From: Streptomyces populi
Lineage (GTDB): Bacteria > Actinomycetota > Actinomycetes > Streptomycetales > Streptomycetaceae
Direction: 5' to 3'
Assembly (NCBI RefSeq): GCF_002911015.1
Contig: NZ_KZ626904.1
Span: forward strand, 1-47,249
Length of the DNA: 47,249 bases
Part shown: piece after piece, positions 16,303-23,226 of the stretch
Layout of the letters: each line of letters begins with the position of its first letter
Numbering within the stretch: position 1 is the first letter of the stretch
Program-made: the position numbers and the translations under genes
Notes under the pieces: model-generated
Databases searched by the model: none
Told to the model about the DNA's origin: nothing
What the model saw: only the letters and a program-made list of their open reading frames with translations

Positions 16303-16350
16303 CTGATTAAGTTGTCCCCACTTGGTAAATATCCATAAACAACTTTCGAG

Positions 16351-16377
16351 CAACTCCCAAAAGATGGGAGGGAGTTG
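16351..16377. promoter_or_regulatory. Second inverted repeat at the cassette 2 promoter
   Basis: CAACTCCC-N11-GGGAGTTG, directly upstream of a TACCGT -10-like box (16378-16383). A shorter CTCCC-N7-GGGAG can form inside it. A regulator bound here would cover the core promoter. Confidence 0.55.
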
Positions 16378-16389
16378 TACCGTTTGGTC

Positions 16390-17268
16390 GTGACTCGGGA
16401 GAACGTCGTGGTGAGTGACAGCGGCAGAAGGCTTTCGCCCCAGGAGATCGCCGACGCGCTGCGGAAGCGGATCCGCGCCGGTGAGCTGAAGGCCGGCGAC
16501 CGTCTGCCGACCCAGGCGGAACTGGCCGACGAGTTCGGCGTCGAGCGCGGCACGGTCCGCCTGGCCCTGCGCGAGCTCCAGGAGGACGGCCTGCTCAGCA
16601 ACGTCAGCAAGGGCAGTCCGCCGCGGATCGCGGACGTCGCTCCCGACCGGAACGGACCGCAGCCGACCATGGCGGGCCTCTCCCCCCGCCTCGCCGAGGC
16701 GTTCTCCGTCCCCCACGTACGGATCGACGCGGCCTGCCTCACCGCGGAGACGCTGATGGTGGCCCTCAGCGAGCCGGTCCGCCGGATCCACGACGGCAGG
16801 ATCCGCCCGGAACGCATCGACGTCCGGATCCTGCTGCCCAGCCGGGAGATCAACCTGGCGTTCCCCGTCTCCGTCGACGACCGCGGCGACGAGGACCCGG
16901 TCCACAGGCGCTGGCTGGAGCAGCGCAACGCCCAGGGGCACGTCCTGCGCCACAACCTCCAGGCCCTGCGCTCCTCCCACGGCATCGACGTCCACGTGAC
17001 CTTCCGGGCCCTGCCGTTCACCCCGCCGGTGAAGCTGTACCTGCTGAACGGGACGGAGGCGCTGATCGCCTACTACATGATCGCCAGACGGGAGGAGGAG
17101 GTCTCGGGCGACGAGACGCTGGACATGTACGACACCCTCGGCACCGAGTCCCTGCTCTTCTCCTTCGAGAAGCGGGCCGGCGGGCGGGACGCCACGTTCG
17201 TGGACGAGTCCCAGAAATGGTTCGACGCCCTCTGGGAAACCATCACCACGGACCTGAAACTTTCCTAG
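16390..17268 (+). CDS. GntR-family regulator (DevA-like), cassette 2
   Basis: 292 residues from GTG 16390, placed 6 bases after TACCGT; a GTG at 16411 behind GGGAGA is an equally plausible start. HTH at about 15-80 (PQEIADALRKRIRAGELKAG, PTQAELADEFGVERGTVRLA). The C-terminal blocks HVRIDAACLTAETL, VRILLPSREINLAFP and TPPVKLYLLNGTEALIAYY match cassette 1 closely. Position before devA suggests the devE paralogue described beside devA in S. coelicolor. A 69-base tract around the start is identical to the devA gene, and a 52-base tract in the HTH is identical to cassette 1. Confidence 0.85.
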   Translation: MTRENVVVSDSGRRLSPQEIADALRKRIRAGELKAGDRLPTQAELADEFGVERGTVRLALRELQEDGLLSNVSKGSPPRIADVAPDRNGPQPTMAGLSPRLAEAFSVPHVRIDAACLTAETLMVALSEPVRRIHDGRIRPERIDVRILLPSREINLAFPVSVDDRGDEDPVHRRWLEQRNAQGHVLRHNLQALRSSHGIDVHVTFRALPFTPPVKLYLLNGTEALIAYYMIARREEEVSGDETLDMYDTLGTESLLFSFEKRAGGRDATFVDESQKWFDALWETITTDLKLS

Positions 17269-17283
17269 CGACCTCCGGTGCCT

Positions 17284-17363
17284 GGAGGTTCCTCCCGGGT
17301 TCGTCATGATCTGCCCGGTGCCGCGGGGGACGAAGAGGAGGAAAGAATTCCGCCATATCGACC
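17284..17363. pseudogene. Remnant leader of a lost small membrane gene (cassette 3)
   Basis: The stretch GGAGGTTCCTCC ... GGTGCC-CGGG-GAC-GA-GAGGAGG-AA-TTCCGCCAT can be aligned by eye with 16200-16287, which carries the RBS and leader of the cassette 2 small membrane gene. Here the coding part is missing: only 16 bases separate this from the end of the cassette 2 regulator. It looks like the scar of a deletion between duplicated cassettes. Confidence 0.5.
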
Positions 17364-17380
17364 GAGTTGGCCGCCAACTC
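17364..17380. promoter_or_regulatory. Palindromic operator candidate, cassette 3 (devA)
   Basis: GAGTTGG-CCG-CCAACTC, perfect 7-3-7, about 85 bp before GTG 17457. Same core as the sites at 15010 and 16288. Confidence 0.7.
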
Positions 17381-17420
17381 TGACTATCTTGACCCTGGTT
17401 GGTGAATGACTTTCGAGTGA

Positions 17421-17439
17421 CTCTTCCTGAACGGAAGAG
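17421..17439. promoter_or_regulatory. Second inverted repeat at the devA promoter
   Basis: CTCTTCC-TGAAC-GGAAGAG, perfect 7-5-7, in the position equivalent to the 16351-16377 repeat although the sequence differs. Confidence 0.55.
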
Positions 17440-17456
17440 GGTTGCACCGACCGGTC

Positions 17457-18365
17457 GTGACTCGGGAGAACGTCGTGGTGAGTGACAGCGGCAGAAGGCT
17501 TTCGCCCCAGGAGATCGCCGACACTCTTCGGAAGCGCATGCGCGAGGGCGTGCTCGAGGTCGGCGACCGGCTCCCGACCCAGGCCGAACTCGCGAGCGAG
17601 TTCGAGGTCGAGCGGGGCACCGTGCGGCTGGCCCTGCAGATCCTCAAGGACGCGCGCCTGCTCGACAACGTGTCCAAGGGGAGCCCGCCGCGCGTGGCCG
17701 CACTGCCGTCGGACGAGTTCCAGCGTCCCAGGGCGACCGTCGTGAGCCTGAACGAGCACCTGGCGCAGGCGTTCTCGTCCCCCCACGTGACGATCGACGC
17801 CATCTGCTTCACGGCCGAGACGCTCATGCTGGGCCTGAACCACATGCGCAGCGTCATCGCGAAGGGCGTGCCGCGCCCCGAGTCGATCACCATGCGCTGC
17901 CTGCTGCCGGGACCGCGGATCGAACTGGCATTCCCCCTCCCGGTGCCCCGCCCGGACCGCACGGCCGACGAGCAGCAGAAGCTGACGGCGAGCGTCCAGC
18001 AGAAACTCAGGAGCCAGATCAAGCACCAGAAGACGGTCATGGAGCAGACGTTCTACGCCTGGCGCGAGGGCGACGGCATCCGGGCGACCGTCTCCTTCGG
18101 CTGGCTCCCGACCACGCCGATGCAGAAGTCGTACGTGCTGAACGGCGAACGGGCCCTGCTCGGCGACTACGTGCCGAAGGCGTACCCGCCCAGCGACGAC
18201 CCGGGCGGCTACGAGGTCGAGGTGTACGACGTGCGCGGATTCGACACGACCCTGTTCGCGTTCCGGAGCGAGGACGGCCCGCGGGACGCCGAACTCGTCA
18301 AGAAGAAGCAGGAAGCGTTCAACGCCGTCTGGGCAACGTACGTCGAACGGCCGACACTCGCTTAG
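17457..18365 (+). CDS. devA: DevA-like GntR-family developmental regulator
   Basis: 302 residues from GTG 17457 (GTG 17478 with GGGAG upstream is the alternative). HTH: PQEIADTLRKRMREGVLEVG and PTQAELASEFEVERGTVRLALQ. C-terminal domain with HVTIDAICFTAETL, MRCLLPGPRIELAFP and TPMQKSYVLNGERALLGDY. It overlaps the following HAD phosphatase gene by one base (TAGTG), which is the devA-devB arrangement of S. coelicolor (SCO4190-SCO4191), where DevA is needed for normal aerial development. Which of the three neighbouring paralogues is the true orthologue rests on this pairing. Confidence 0.75.
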   Translation: MTRENVVVSDSGRRLSPQEIADTLRKRMREGVLEVGDRLPTQAELASEFEVERGTVRLALQILKDARLLDNVSKGSPPRVAALPSDEFQRPRATVVSLNEHLAQAFSSPHVTIDAICFTAETLMLGLNHMRSVIAKGVPRPESITMRCLLPGPRIELAFPLPVPRPDRTADEQQKLTASVQQKLRSQIKHQKTVMEQTFYAWREGDGIRATVSFGWLPTTPMQKSYVLNGERALLGDYVPKAYPPSDDPGGYEVEVYDVRGFDTTLFAFRSEDGPRDAELVKKKQEAFNAVWATYVERPTLA

Positions 18366-19108
18366 TGACTGCTGAGACTGGACAGACCGATTTGATGACG
18401 AGTGAGATCGAGAATGTTCGGGAACTGGTCGCGCAGACACGGTATGTCCTCTTCGATTTCGACGGGCCGATCTGTCAGCTGTTCGCCCGCCACAAGGCGG
18501 AGGACATCGCGCGGGACCAGGTGAAGTGGCTGAAGGAGCGGGGCCTGTACGCGGTGCTCACCGAGGACGAGCGCAGCCGTCCGGACCCGCACGGCGTGCT
18601 GAGCACCGTGGCCCGCCGCCATCCCGGCAGCGATCTGGTGGCGGAACTCGAAGAACGCCTCACCCAGCAGGAGTTGAAGGCCGTCAGGACGGCGATGCCG
18701 ACGGCCTTCGCCGACCCGCTGATCCGCACGTGGGCGGCGGTCGGCGCGAGACTGGCCATAGCGACCAACAACTCGGCCCGTACGGTGACGAGTTACCTGA
18801 GCGGAAGAGGCCTCATGCCGTGCTTCGCGCCGTACGTGTACGGCCGCACGCAGGACCTGAGTCTGCTCAAGCCCCATCCGGCCACCCTGAAGCGCGCCCT
18901 GAGCGCGATGGGCGCCCCGCTCGAGGCCTCGCTCATGATCGGCGACACCCCCTCGGACCACGCGGCGGCGGCACGGGCCGGCGTGCGTTTCCTCGGCTAC
19001 GCCCGCACCCCCGCCAAGGTCGAGCTGCTGCGGGAGGCCGGAGTGCCGCCGCAGAGCATCGTGAGGTCGCTGGAGCCGCTGTTGCGTGCGGTGCGTGACC
19101 ACTTCTGA
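18365..19108 (+). CDS. devB: DevB-like HAD-superfamily phosphatase
   Basis: 247 residues from a GTG overlapping the devA stop; an ATG at 18395 gives 237 residues and aligns better with the paralogue at 21653. All HAD motifs are present: nucleophile LFDFDGPICQLF (motif I, DxD), ATNNS (II), LLKPHP (III, Lys) and MIGDTPSDHAAAARAG (IV). The cap is a helical insertion between motifs I and II (subclass I). Small-molecule phosphatase by family; the substrate is unknown. Translationally coupled to devA. Confidence 0.8.
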   Translation: MTAETGQTDLMTSEIENVRELVAQTRYVLFDFDGPICQLFARHKAEDIARDQVKWLKERGLYAVLTEDERSRPDPHGVLSTVARRHPGSDLVAELEERLTQQELKAVRTAMPTAFADPLIRTWAAVGARLAIATNNSARTVTSYLSGRGLMPCFAPYVYGRTQDLSLLKPHPATLKRALSAMGAPLEASLMIGDTPSDHAAAARAGVRFLGYARTPAKVELLREAGVPPQSIVRSLEPLLRAVRDHF

Positions 19109-19119
19109 GCCTTCCGGTC

Positions 19120-19311
19120 CTACGCCTGGACCGTCAGCATGATCAGCACCAGCGCGCCCGCGTAGGCCAGTGTCGTGTTGACCGCTCTCAGGCCAATTGT
19201 CAGCAGGAGGAAGCCCAAAAGGCCGACCACGCCGAAGGATCCCTGAAGCTCCTGCTCAATGCCCATGAGCGCGATACCTGCGCCGATCTCTATCAGCTCC
19301 GACTCTTTCAC
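19120..19311 (-). CDS. Small membrane protein, cassette 4
   Basis: 63 residues from GTG 19311 preceded by GGGGGGACC. MKESELIEIGAGIALMGIEQ leads into EQELQGSFGVVG and IGLRAVNTTLAYAGALV, the same motif set as the proteins at 14708 and 16006, but with an N-terminal acidic extension. Divergent from the regulator at 19469 and convergent with devB, 11 bases apart. Confidence 0.78.
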   Translation of the reverse strand: MKESELIEIGAGIALMGIEQELQGSFGVVGLLGFLLLTIGLRAVNTTLAYAGALVLIMLTVQA

Positions 19312-19328
19312 GGTCCCCCCGAACGAGC

Positions 19329-19369
19329 GTCAACTTGACTGCCAATTGGACTGGTTGTTCTAAGTTGAC
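19329..19369. promoter_or_regulatory. Inverted-repeat operator region, cassette 4
   Basis: GTCAACTT (19329-19336) and AAGTTGAC (19362-19369) flank the palindrome CCAATTGG (19342-19349). It stands in the same place as the GAGTTGG palindromes of the other cassettes but differs in sequence, so this regulator probably has its own site. ACTGCCAGTCCAAT at 19395-19408 partly repeats ACTGCCAATTGG. Confidence 0.6.
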
Positions 19370-19468
19370 TGTTCCCGGGTGGGGTGATCGGTTAACTGCC
19401 AGTCCAATAAGTAGGTTTCCTTGCCGGGAAGTGGTGTCATCGATGCCGGACGGAGGTAGGTTCTGGCT

Positions 19469-20347
19469 GTGACTGCATCGGATACCGGGACCGGACCGGG
19501 CGGCGACGAGAGCGGTGGCCGGCCGTTCCAGCGCGTGGAGACCGCCCTGCGGCTGCGGCTGACGGACGGGACGTACCGCAAGGGCGACATGCTGCCAGCG
19601 CAGCGGACCCTCGAGAAGGACCTCGGAGTCTCACGGGACACCGTCCGGAACGTGTTGAAGCTGCTGGCCAAGGAGGGCTGGATCGCCACGCGGCGGGGCA
19701 GCGGCACCAAGGTGCTGAAGGTTCCGTCGGCGGCCGCCCCGCAGGGCAGGCCGCAGCTCTACAACTTCATGCACGACGCGTTCAAGCAGCCCGAGGTGTC
19801 CCTGGACGTCTCGGCGCTGACCGGGGAGTCGTTCGTCGGTCTGTTCGACCTACAGGTGGGCCGTGTCGAGGCCGGTGAGATCTCTCCGCTCCGCGTTCAC
19901 GTCCGGATGATGCTGCCCTCGGAGGACACGGAGCTGCTGTACCCGCGCTCCGGGGACCCGAAGGACCCCCGGGTCCACCGGCGCTGGCGGAACATGGCGC
20001 GGCTGAACGCCGCCGACATGGAGGACTTCTGCGCGCGCCTCAGGGACAAGGGGGTCAAGGCCGGCCTGGAGGTCCACCGGGTCGGGTGGACGCCGCAGTT
20101 CAAGCTGTACATCCTCAACGACGCCGACGCGCTCGTCGGCATCTACTCCCCGGTCAGGGGGCCGATCAGGCTCGAGGACGGGACGAGCGTCCCCAACGCC
20201 ATGGACGTCAAGGGTGTGGGCCTGACGCTTCACCACCATCAGCGGCCCAAGGAGGAGAGCGCCCGGCAGAGCTCGTACTTCGCCGACTACCGGGAGTGGT
20301 TCGACACCACCTGGAGCGAGCTCGCCAAGCAGCCGAAGTCTGGCTGA
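19469..20347 (+). CDS. GntR-family regulator (divergent DevA-like), cassette 4
   Basis: 292 residues from leaderless GTG 19469, with TAGGTT at 19457-19462. HTH: FQRVETALRLRLTDGTYRKG and LEKDLGVSRDTVRNVLKLL. The C-terminal domain keeps the family blocks VSLDVSALTGESF, VRMMLPSEDTELLYP and TPQFKLYILNDADALVGIY, though otherwise distant from the other three. It is followed by the kinase-HAD operon at 20449, which it may control. Confidence 0.82.
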   Translation: MTASDTGTGPGGDESGGRPFQRVETALRLRLTDGTYRKGDMLPAQRTLEKDLGVSRDTVRNVLKLLAKEGWIATRRGSGTKVLKVPSAAAPQGRPQLYNFMHDAFKQPEVSLDVSALTGESFVGLFDLQVGRVEAGEISPLRVHVRMMLPSEDTELLYPRSGDPKDPRVHRRWRNMARLNAADMEDFCARLRDKGVKAGLEVHRVGWTPQFKLYILNDADALVGIYSPVRGPIRLEDGTSVPNAMDVKGVGLTLHHHQRPKEESARQSSYFADYREWFDTTWSELAKQPKSG

Positions 20348-20434
20348 AACGAGGCTGTTCGGGGCGTCGTCCGTCGGGTTCGGCAGGGAGGTGTCCAGAT
20401 AGTGACACAGTGTGAGATGAATCACGCCAAGCGC

Positions 20435-20440
20435 TACCCT
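20435..20440 (+). promoter_or_regulatory. -10 box (TACCCT) of the kinase-HAD operon
   Basis: TACCCT lies 8 bases before ATG 20449 without an RBS. GTGACAC-A-GTGTGAG at 20402-20416 just upstream is a near-perfect inverted repeat and could be an operator. Confidence 0.45.
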
Positions 20441-20448
20441 GTGCGCTC

Positions 20449-21663
20449 ATGGCACCTCACCTCCCCCTCGGAGCACACCGGGCGCTCGTGCGCGCGCTCG
20501 CGGAGGTGCAGCGACGCCGCCCCGACGGTGTCACCATCACCGGTCACCACAACCGCAACCACATCGCGCCGCTGGGCCGGCCGCTGGCCTATTTGCTGGG
20601 TGTGGATTCCGGACAGGTGCGGGCCAAGTTCCGGACGCCGTTCGAGACGGTGGAGGTCGTGCCGCGCCACTGGCGGCGCGAGGCGGACGTGCTGCGGGTG
20701 GTGAGCGAACGGCTGAGCGAGGTCCCGCGCTGTCTGGCGGACTTCGGGACGTGGTCCGTGCACCAGTATCTGACGGGCAGCGCGCTGGCCGACCTGGCGC
20801 CGAAGGGCCCGGTCGGGGAGGAGCGGCTCGAGGCGCTGGCGGACTTCTTCGGCCGTCTGGCCCATGTGCCGTGCCACGTCCTCCCCCCGCCTCCCGGCGA
20901 CTGGCCGACGGACGGTGACAGCACGGCGTTCCTGCGCCGGCTGGCCCGGTTCACCGAGCAGCGGGTGCACCTGCCGAACCGGCCGCGCTTCGGGCGTCTC
21001 TTCGACGCGGTCGGAGTGCCCCGGGACGCCGTGGACCGGTTCCTGTCGTCGGTTCCGGACCTCACGCGACGCCCGTTCGCCCTGCTCCACACGGATGTCC
21101 ACCGGGCCAACGTGGTGCTGACGCCGACGGAGGACGGGGAGCGGATCGCCGTGATCGACTGGGAGCTCGCCCTGATCGGCGACCCCCTGCACGACCTGGC
21201 GACCCATCTGGTGCGGATGGACTACGACGAGTCGGAGCGGGAGCTCATGACCGGTCTGTGGGCCGGGGCGATGCGGCGGGCGGGGCACGCGGACATGACC
21301 GCCGGACTGGACCGCGACCTGCGCCACTACCTGGGCTTCGAGTACGTCCAGTCGGTGTACCCCGACGTCATGCGAGCGGCTCTCGCCCTCCCGGCCGGGC
21401 CGGGAGACACCCACTTCGGCACGGCGGCCGAGAGCGTGTGCCGTGCGATGCGGCGTGCCTGGGGGCCGCTCGCCCTCCCCTGCGAGCCGCCGGACGCGTA
21501 CACGGCGGCGCGGGCGCTGCGGCTCTGGCACACCGAGGACCGGGCGGGGCGCGGGCCCGGAGGCGGAGCGGCGGGCGGGACCGGGCGGACCGGCGCGCAC
21601 GAGCGGCCGGAGCGGATGGAACTGTCCGAACCGCTGGAGGGTCTGGAACGACATGGCTCTTGA
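20449..21663 (+). CDS. Aminoglycoside-phosphotransferase-fold kinase
   Basis: 404 residues, ATG 20449. APH/choline-kinase fold: catalytic loop LLHTDVHRANVVL (HxDxxxxN) at about 217-229 and metal-binding IDWELALIGDPLHDLATHL at about 241-259, both intact, so an active phosphotransferase is expected. The N-terminal lobe is short. The last 50 residues are Gly/Arg-rich. The gene overlaps the HAD phosphatase gene by 11 bases. By family it phosphorylates a small hydroxylated molecule; antibiotic resistance is possible but not indicated by context. Confidence 0.85.
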   Translation: MAPHLPLGAHRALVRALAEVQRRRPDGVTITGHHNRNHIAPLGRPLAYLLGVDSGQVRAKFRTPFETVEVVPRHWRREADVLRVVSERLSEVPRCLADFGTWSVHQYLTGSALADLAPKGPVGEERLEALADFFGRLAHVPCHVLPPPPGDWPTDGDSTAFLRRLARFTEQRVHLPNRPRFGRLFDAVGVPRDAVDRFLSSVPDLTRRPFALLHTDVHRANVVLTPTEDGERIAVIDWELALIGDPLHDLATHLVRMDYDESERELMTGLWAGAMRRAGHADMTAGLDRDLRHYLGFEYVQSVYPDVMRAALALPAGPGDTHFGTAAESVCRAMRRAWGPLALPCEPPDAYTAARALRLWHTEDRAGRGPGGGAAGGTGRTGAHERPERMELSEPLEGLERHGS

Positions 21664-22357
21664 CGTCGACGAGATCGAGGACGTGCGCACCCTGCTCGCG
21701 GGCGCGCGTGGGGTTCTTTTCGACTTCGACGGGCCGGTGTGCCGGCTCTTCCCCGAGGGCTCCTCGGGGCCCGTGGCCGACGAGCTGCGCGAACTCGTGG
21801 CCCGTGAGGGGGCTCGGGGCCTGCTGACCGCGGAGGAGGCGGGGGACAAGGACCCGCACGCCGTTCTCCGGGCGGTGCACCGGGGCCGGCACGGGCACGA
21901 GGGCCTGGTCGCGGTGCTCGAGGAGCTCGTCAGCGTGCGCGAGCTGGAGGCGGCCCGGAAGGCGTGGCCCACCCCTGACGCGGCACGGCTGATCCGGATG
22001 CTGGCCGGAAGGGGGCTCCGGCTCGCGGTGGTCACCAACAACTCGTCCCGCGCGGCCTCCTTTTACCTCGAGTCGAAGGGCCTGCGCGGCTTCTTCGACG
22101 CGGTCCACGGCCGTACCCGTGACGTCCACCTGATGAAGCCGCACCCCGATGTCGTCGTCCGGGCCCTGCGGAGCCTCGGTCTGCGCCCCGAGGACACGGT
22201 GATGATCGGGGACTCCCCGGCGGACGTCGGCGCGGCGGCACGGGCGGGAGTGCGCTTCGTCGGCTACGGGCGCAACCTCCACAAGGAGTCCGAACTGCGC
22301 GACGCCGGCGCCGCCGTCGTGCTCGGTTCGTACGCCCGTCTCCTCGACGAGGAGTGA
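21653..22357 (+). CDS. HAD-superfamily phosphatase, DevB paralogue
   Basis: 234 residues, MALDVDEIEDVRTLLAGARG. Motifs: LFDFDGPVCRLF (I), VTNNSS (II), LMKPHPDVV (III), MIGDSPADVGAAARAG (IV). Closely similar to the devB product throughout, including the VR-x-L start. Its start lies inside the kinase gene, so both are made from one mRNA. A kinase and phosphatase in one operon suggest reversible phosphorylation of a common substrate, which is inference. Confidence 0.85.
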   Translation: MALDVDEIEDVRTLLAGARGVLFDFDGPVCRLFPEGSSGPVADELRELVAREGARGLLTAEEAGDKDPHAVLRAVHRGRHGHEGLVAVLEELVSVRELEAARKAWPTPDAARLIRMLAGRGLRLAVVTNNSSRAASFYLESKGLRGFFDAVHGRTRDVHLMKPHPDVVVRALRSLGLRPEDTVMIGDSPADVGAAARAGVRFVGYGRNLHKESELRDAGAAVVLGSYARLLDEE

Positions 22358-22483
22358 GGGCGCGGCACCCGGAACCGCCGGCCCCGCCCTCCGGCGCGCC
22401 GCGGAGGTCCGCCGCGGGAAGCGGGCGGTGCGCGGGTTCCACGACCGGGTCCGGGGCCCCGCGCGGTGCGTAGGCTCGTGACC

Positions 22484-23140
22484 ATGAGCGACACCGGACT
22501 GCGCGAACGCAAGAAGCGACGGATGTACCAGTCCGTCTCCGACACCGCCATCGGCCTCTTCCTGGAGAAGGGTTTCGACGCCGTGTCCGTCGCCGAGGTC
22601 GCGGCCGCCGCCGAGATCTCCAAGCCGACGCTGTTCCGGTACTTCCCGTCCAAGGAGGATCTGGTCCTGCACCGGTTCGCGGACCACGAGACCGAGGCCG
22701 CGCGGGTCGTCGAGGAGGGCCGGGCGGCCGGGCGGTCCGCGATCGACGCGCTCCGCGAGCACTTCCTGGACGGTCTGCGCCGGGAGGACCCCGTCACCGG
22801 ACTCAACGACCACCCCGGCGTCCTCGCCTTCCACCGGCTGCTCTACGGGACGCCGTCGCTGGTGGCGCGGATGTACGGATACCTGGAGCGGTCCGAGGCG
22901 GCGCTCGCCGAAGCCCTCGCGGAGCCGCTGGGCGCCGGGCTCGACGCACGGCTCGCCGCCGGACAGATCACGGCCGTGCGCCGCATCCTCGCCGAGGAGA
23001 ACCTGCGGCGGATCGCGGAGGGGGAGCGGCCGGCGGCCGTACGGCCGGACGCCGAGGCCGCGGCCGAGCGGGCTTTCGCGCGGCTGGCGGCCGGGTTCCC
23101 CGGCCTCGGGCGACCCGGGGCCGAGGGTGCGTCGGCGTGA
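22484..23140 (+). CDS. TetR-family transcriptional regulator
   Basis: 218 residues from ATG 22484, 7 bases after TAGGCT (leaderless). HTH in residues 10-57: LRERKKRRMYQSVSDTAIGLF and VSVAEVAAAAEISKPTLFRYF, with FPSKEDLVL after the recognition helix. The ligand domain (about 60-200) is MftR/TetR_C-like by layout; ligand unknown. It lies directly before the helD gene, whose promoter region carries direct repeats and may be its target. Confidence 0.85.
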   Translation: MSDTGLRERKKRRMYQSVSDTAIGLFLEKGFDAVSVAEVAAAAEISKPTLFRYFPSKEDLVLHRFADHETEAARVVEEGRAAGRSAIDALREHFLDGLRREDPVTGLNDHPGVLAFHRLLYGTPSLVARMYGYLERSEAALAEALAEPLGAGLDARLAAGQITAVRRILAEENLRRIAEGERPAAVRPDAEAAAERAFARLAAGFPGLGRPGAEGASA

Positions 23141-23179
23141 GTTCCGGAGCCCGGCGGCGCGCGTGAAGAGAATGCAACC

Positions 23180-23219
23180 CGGTTAAAAATGTTACTCGGT
23201 TAAGTTATTCCGGTAGTCT
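23180..23219 (+). promoter_or_regulatory. AT-rich promoter with direct repeats before the helD-like gene
   Basis: CGGTTAA occurs at 23180-23186 and 23197-23203, 17 bases apart, in an AT-rich stretch unusual for this DNA. GTTACT (23191-23196) and TAGTCT (23214-23219) with 17-base spacing could be -35 and -10, placing the RNA start at the ATG. Confidence 0.5.
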
Positions 23220-23226
23220 GGGTGGA

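Noticed and set aside
15114..20347. HutC/UTRA-type GntR regulators
   Set aside because: Their C-terminal halves lack UTRA features seen in the KorSA-like protein at 44507; they share a separate DevA-type domain.
20449..21663. Aminoglycoside resistance gene
   Set aside because: The APH fold alone does not prove resistance; the operon with a DevB-like phosphatase points to another metabolic or signalling role.
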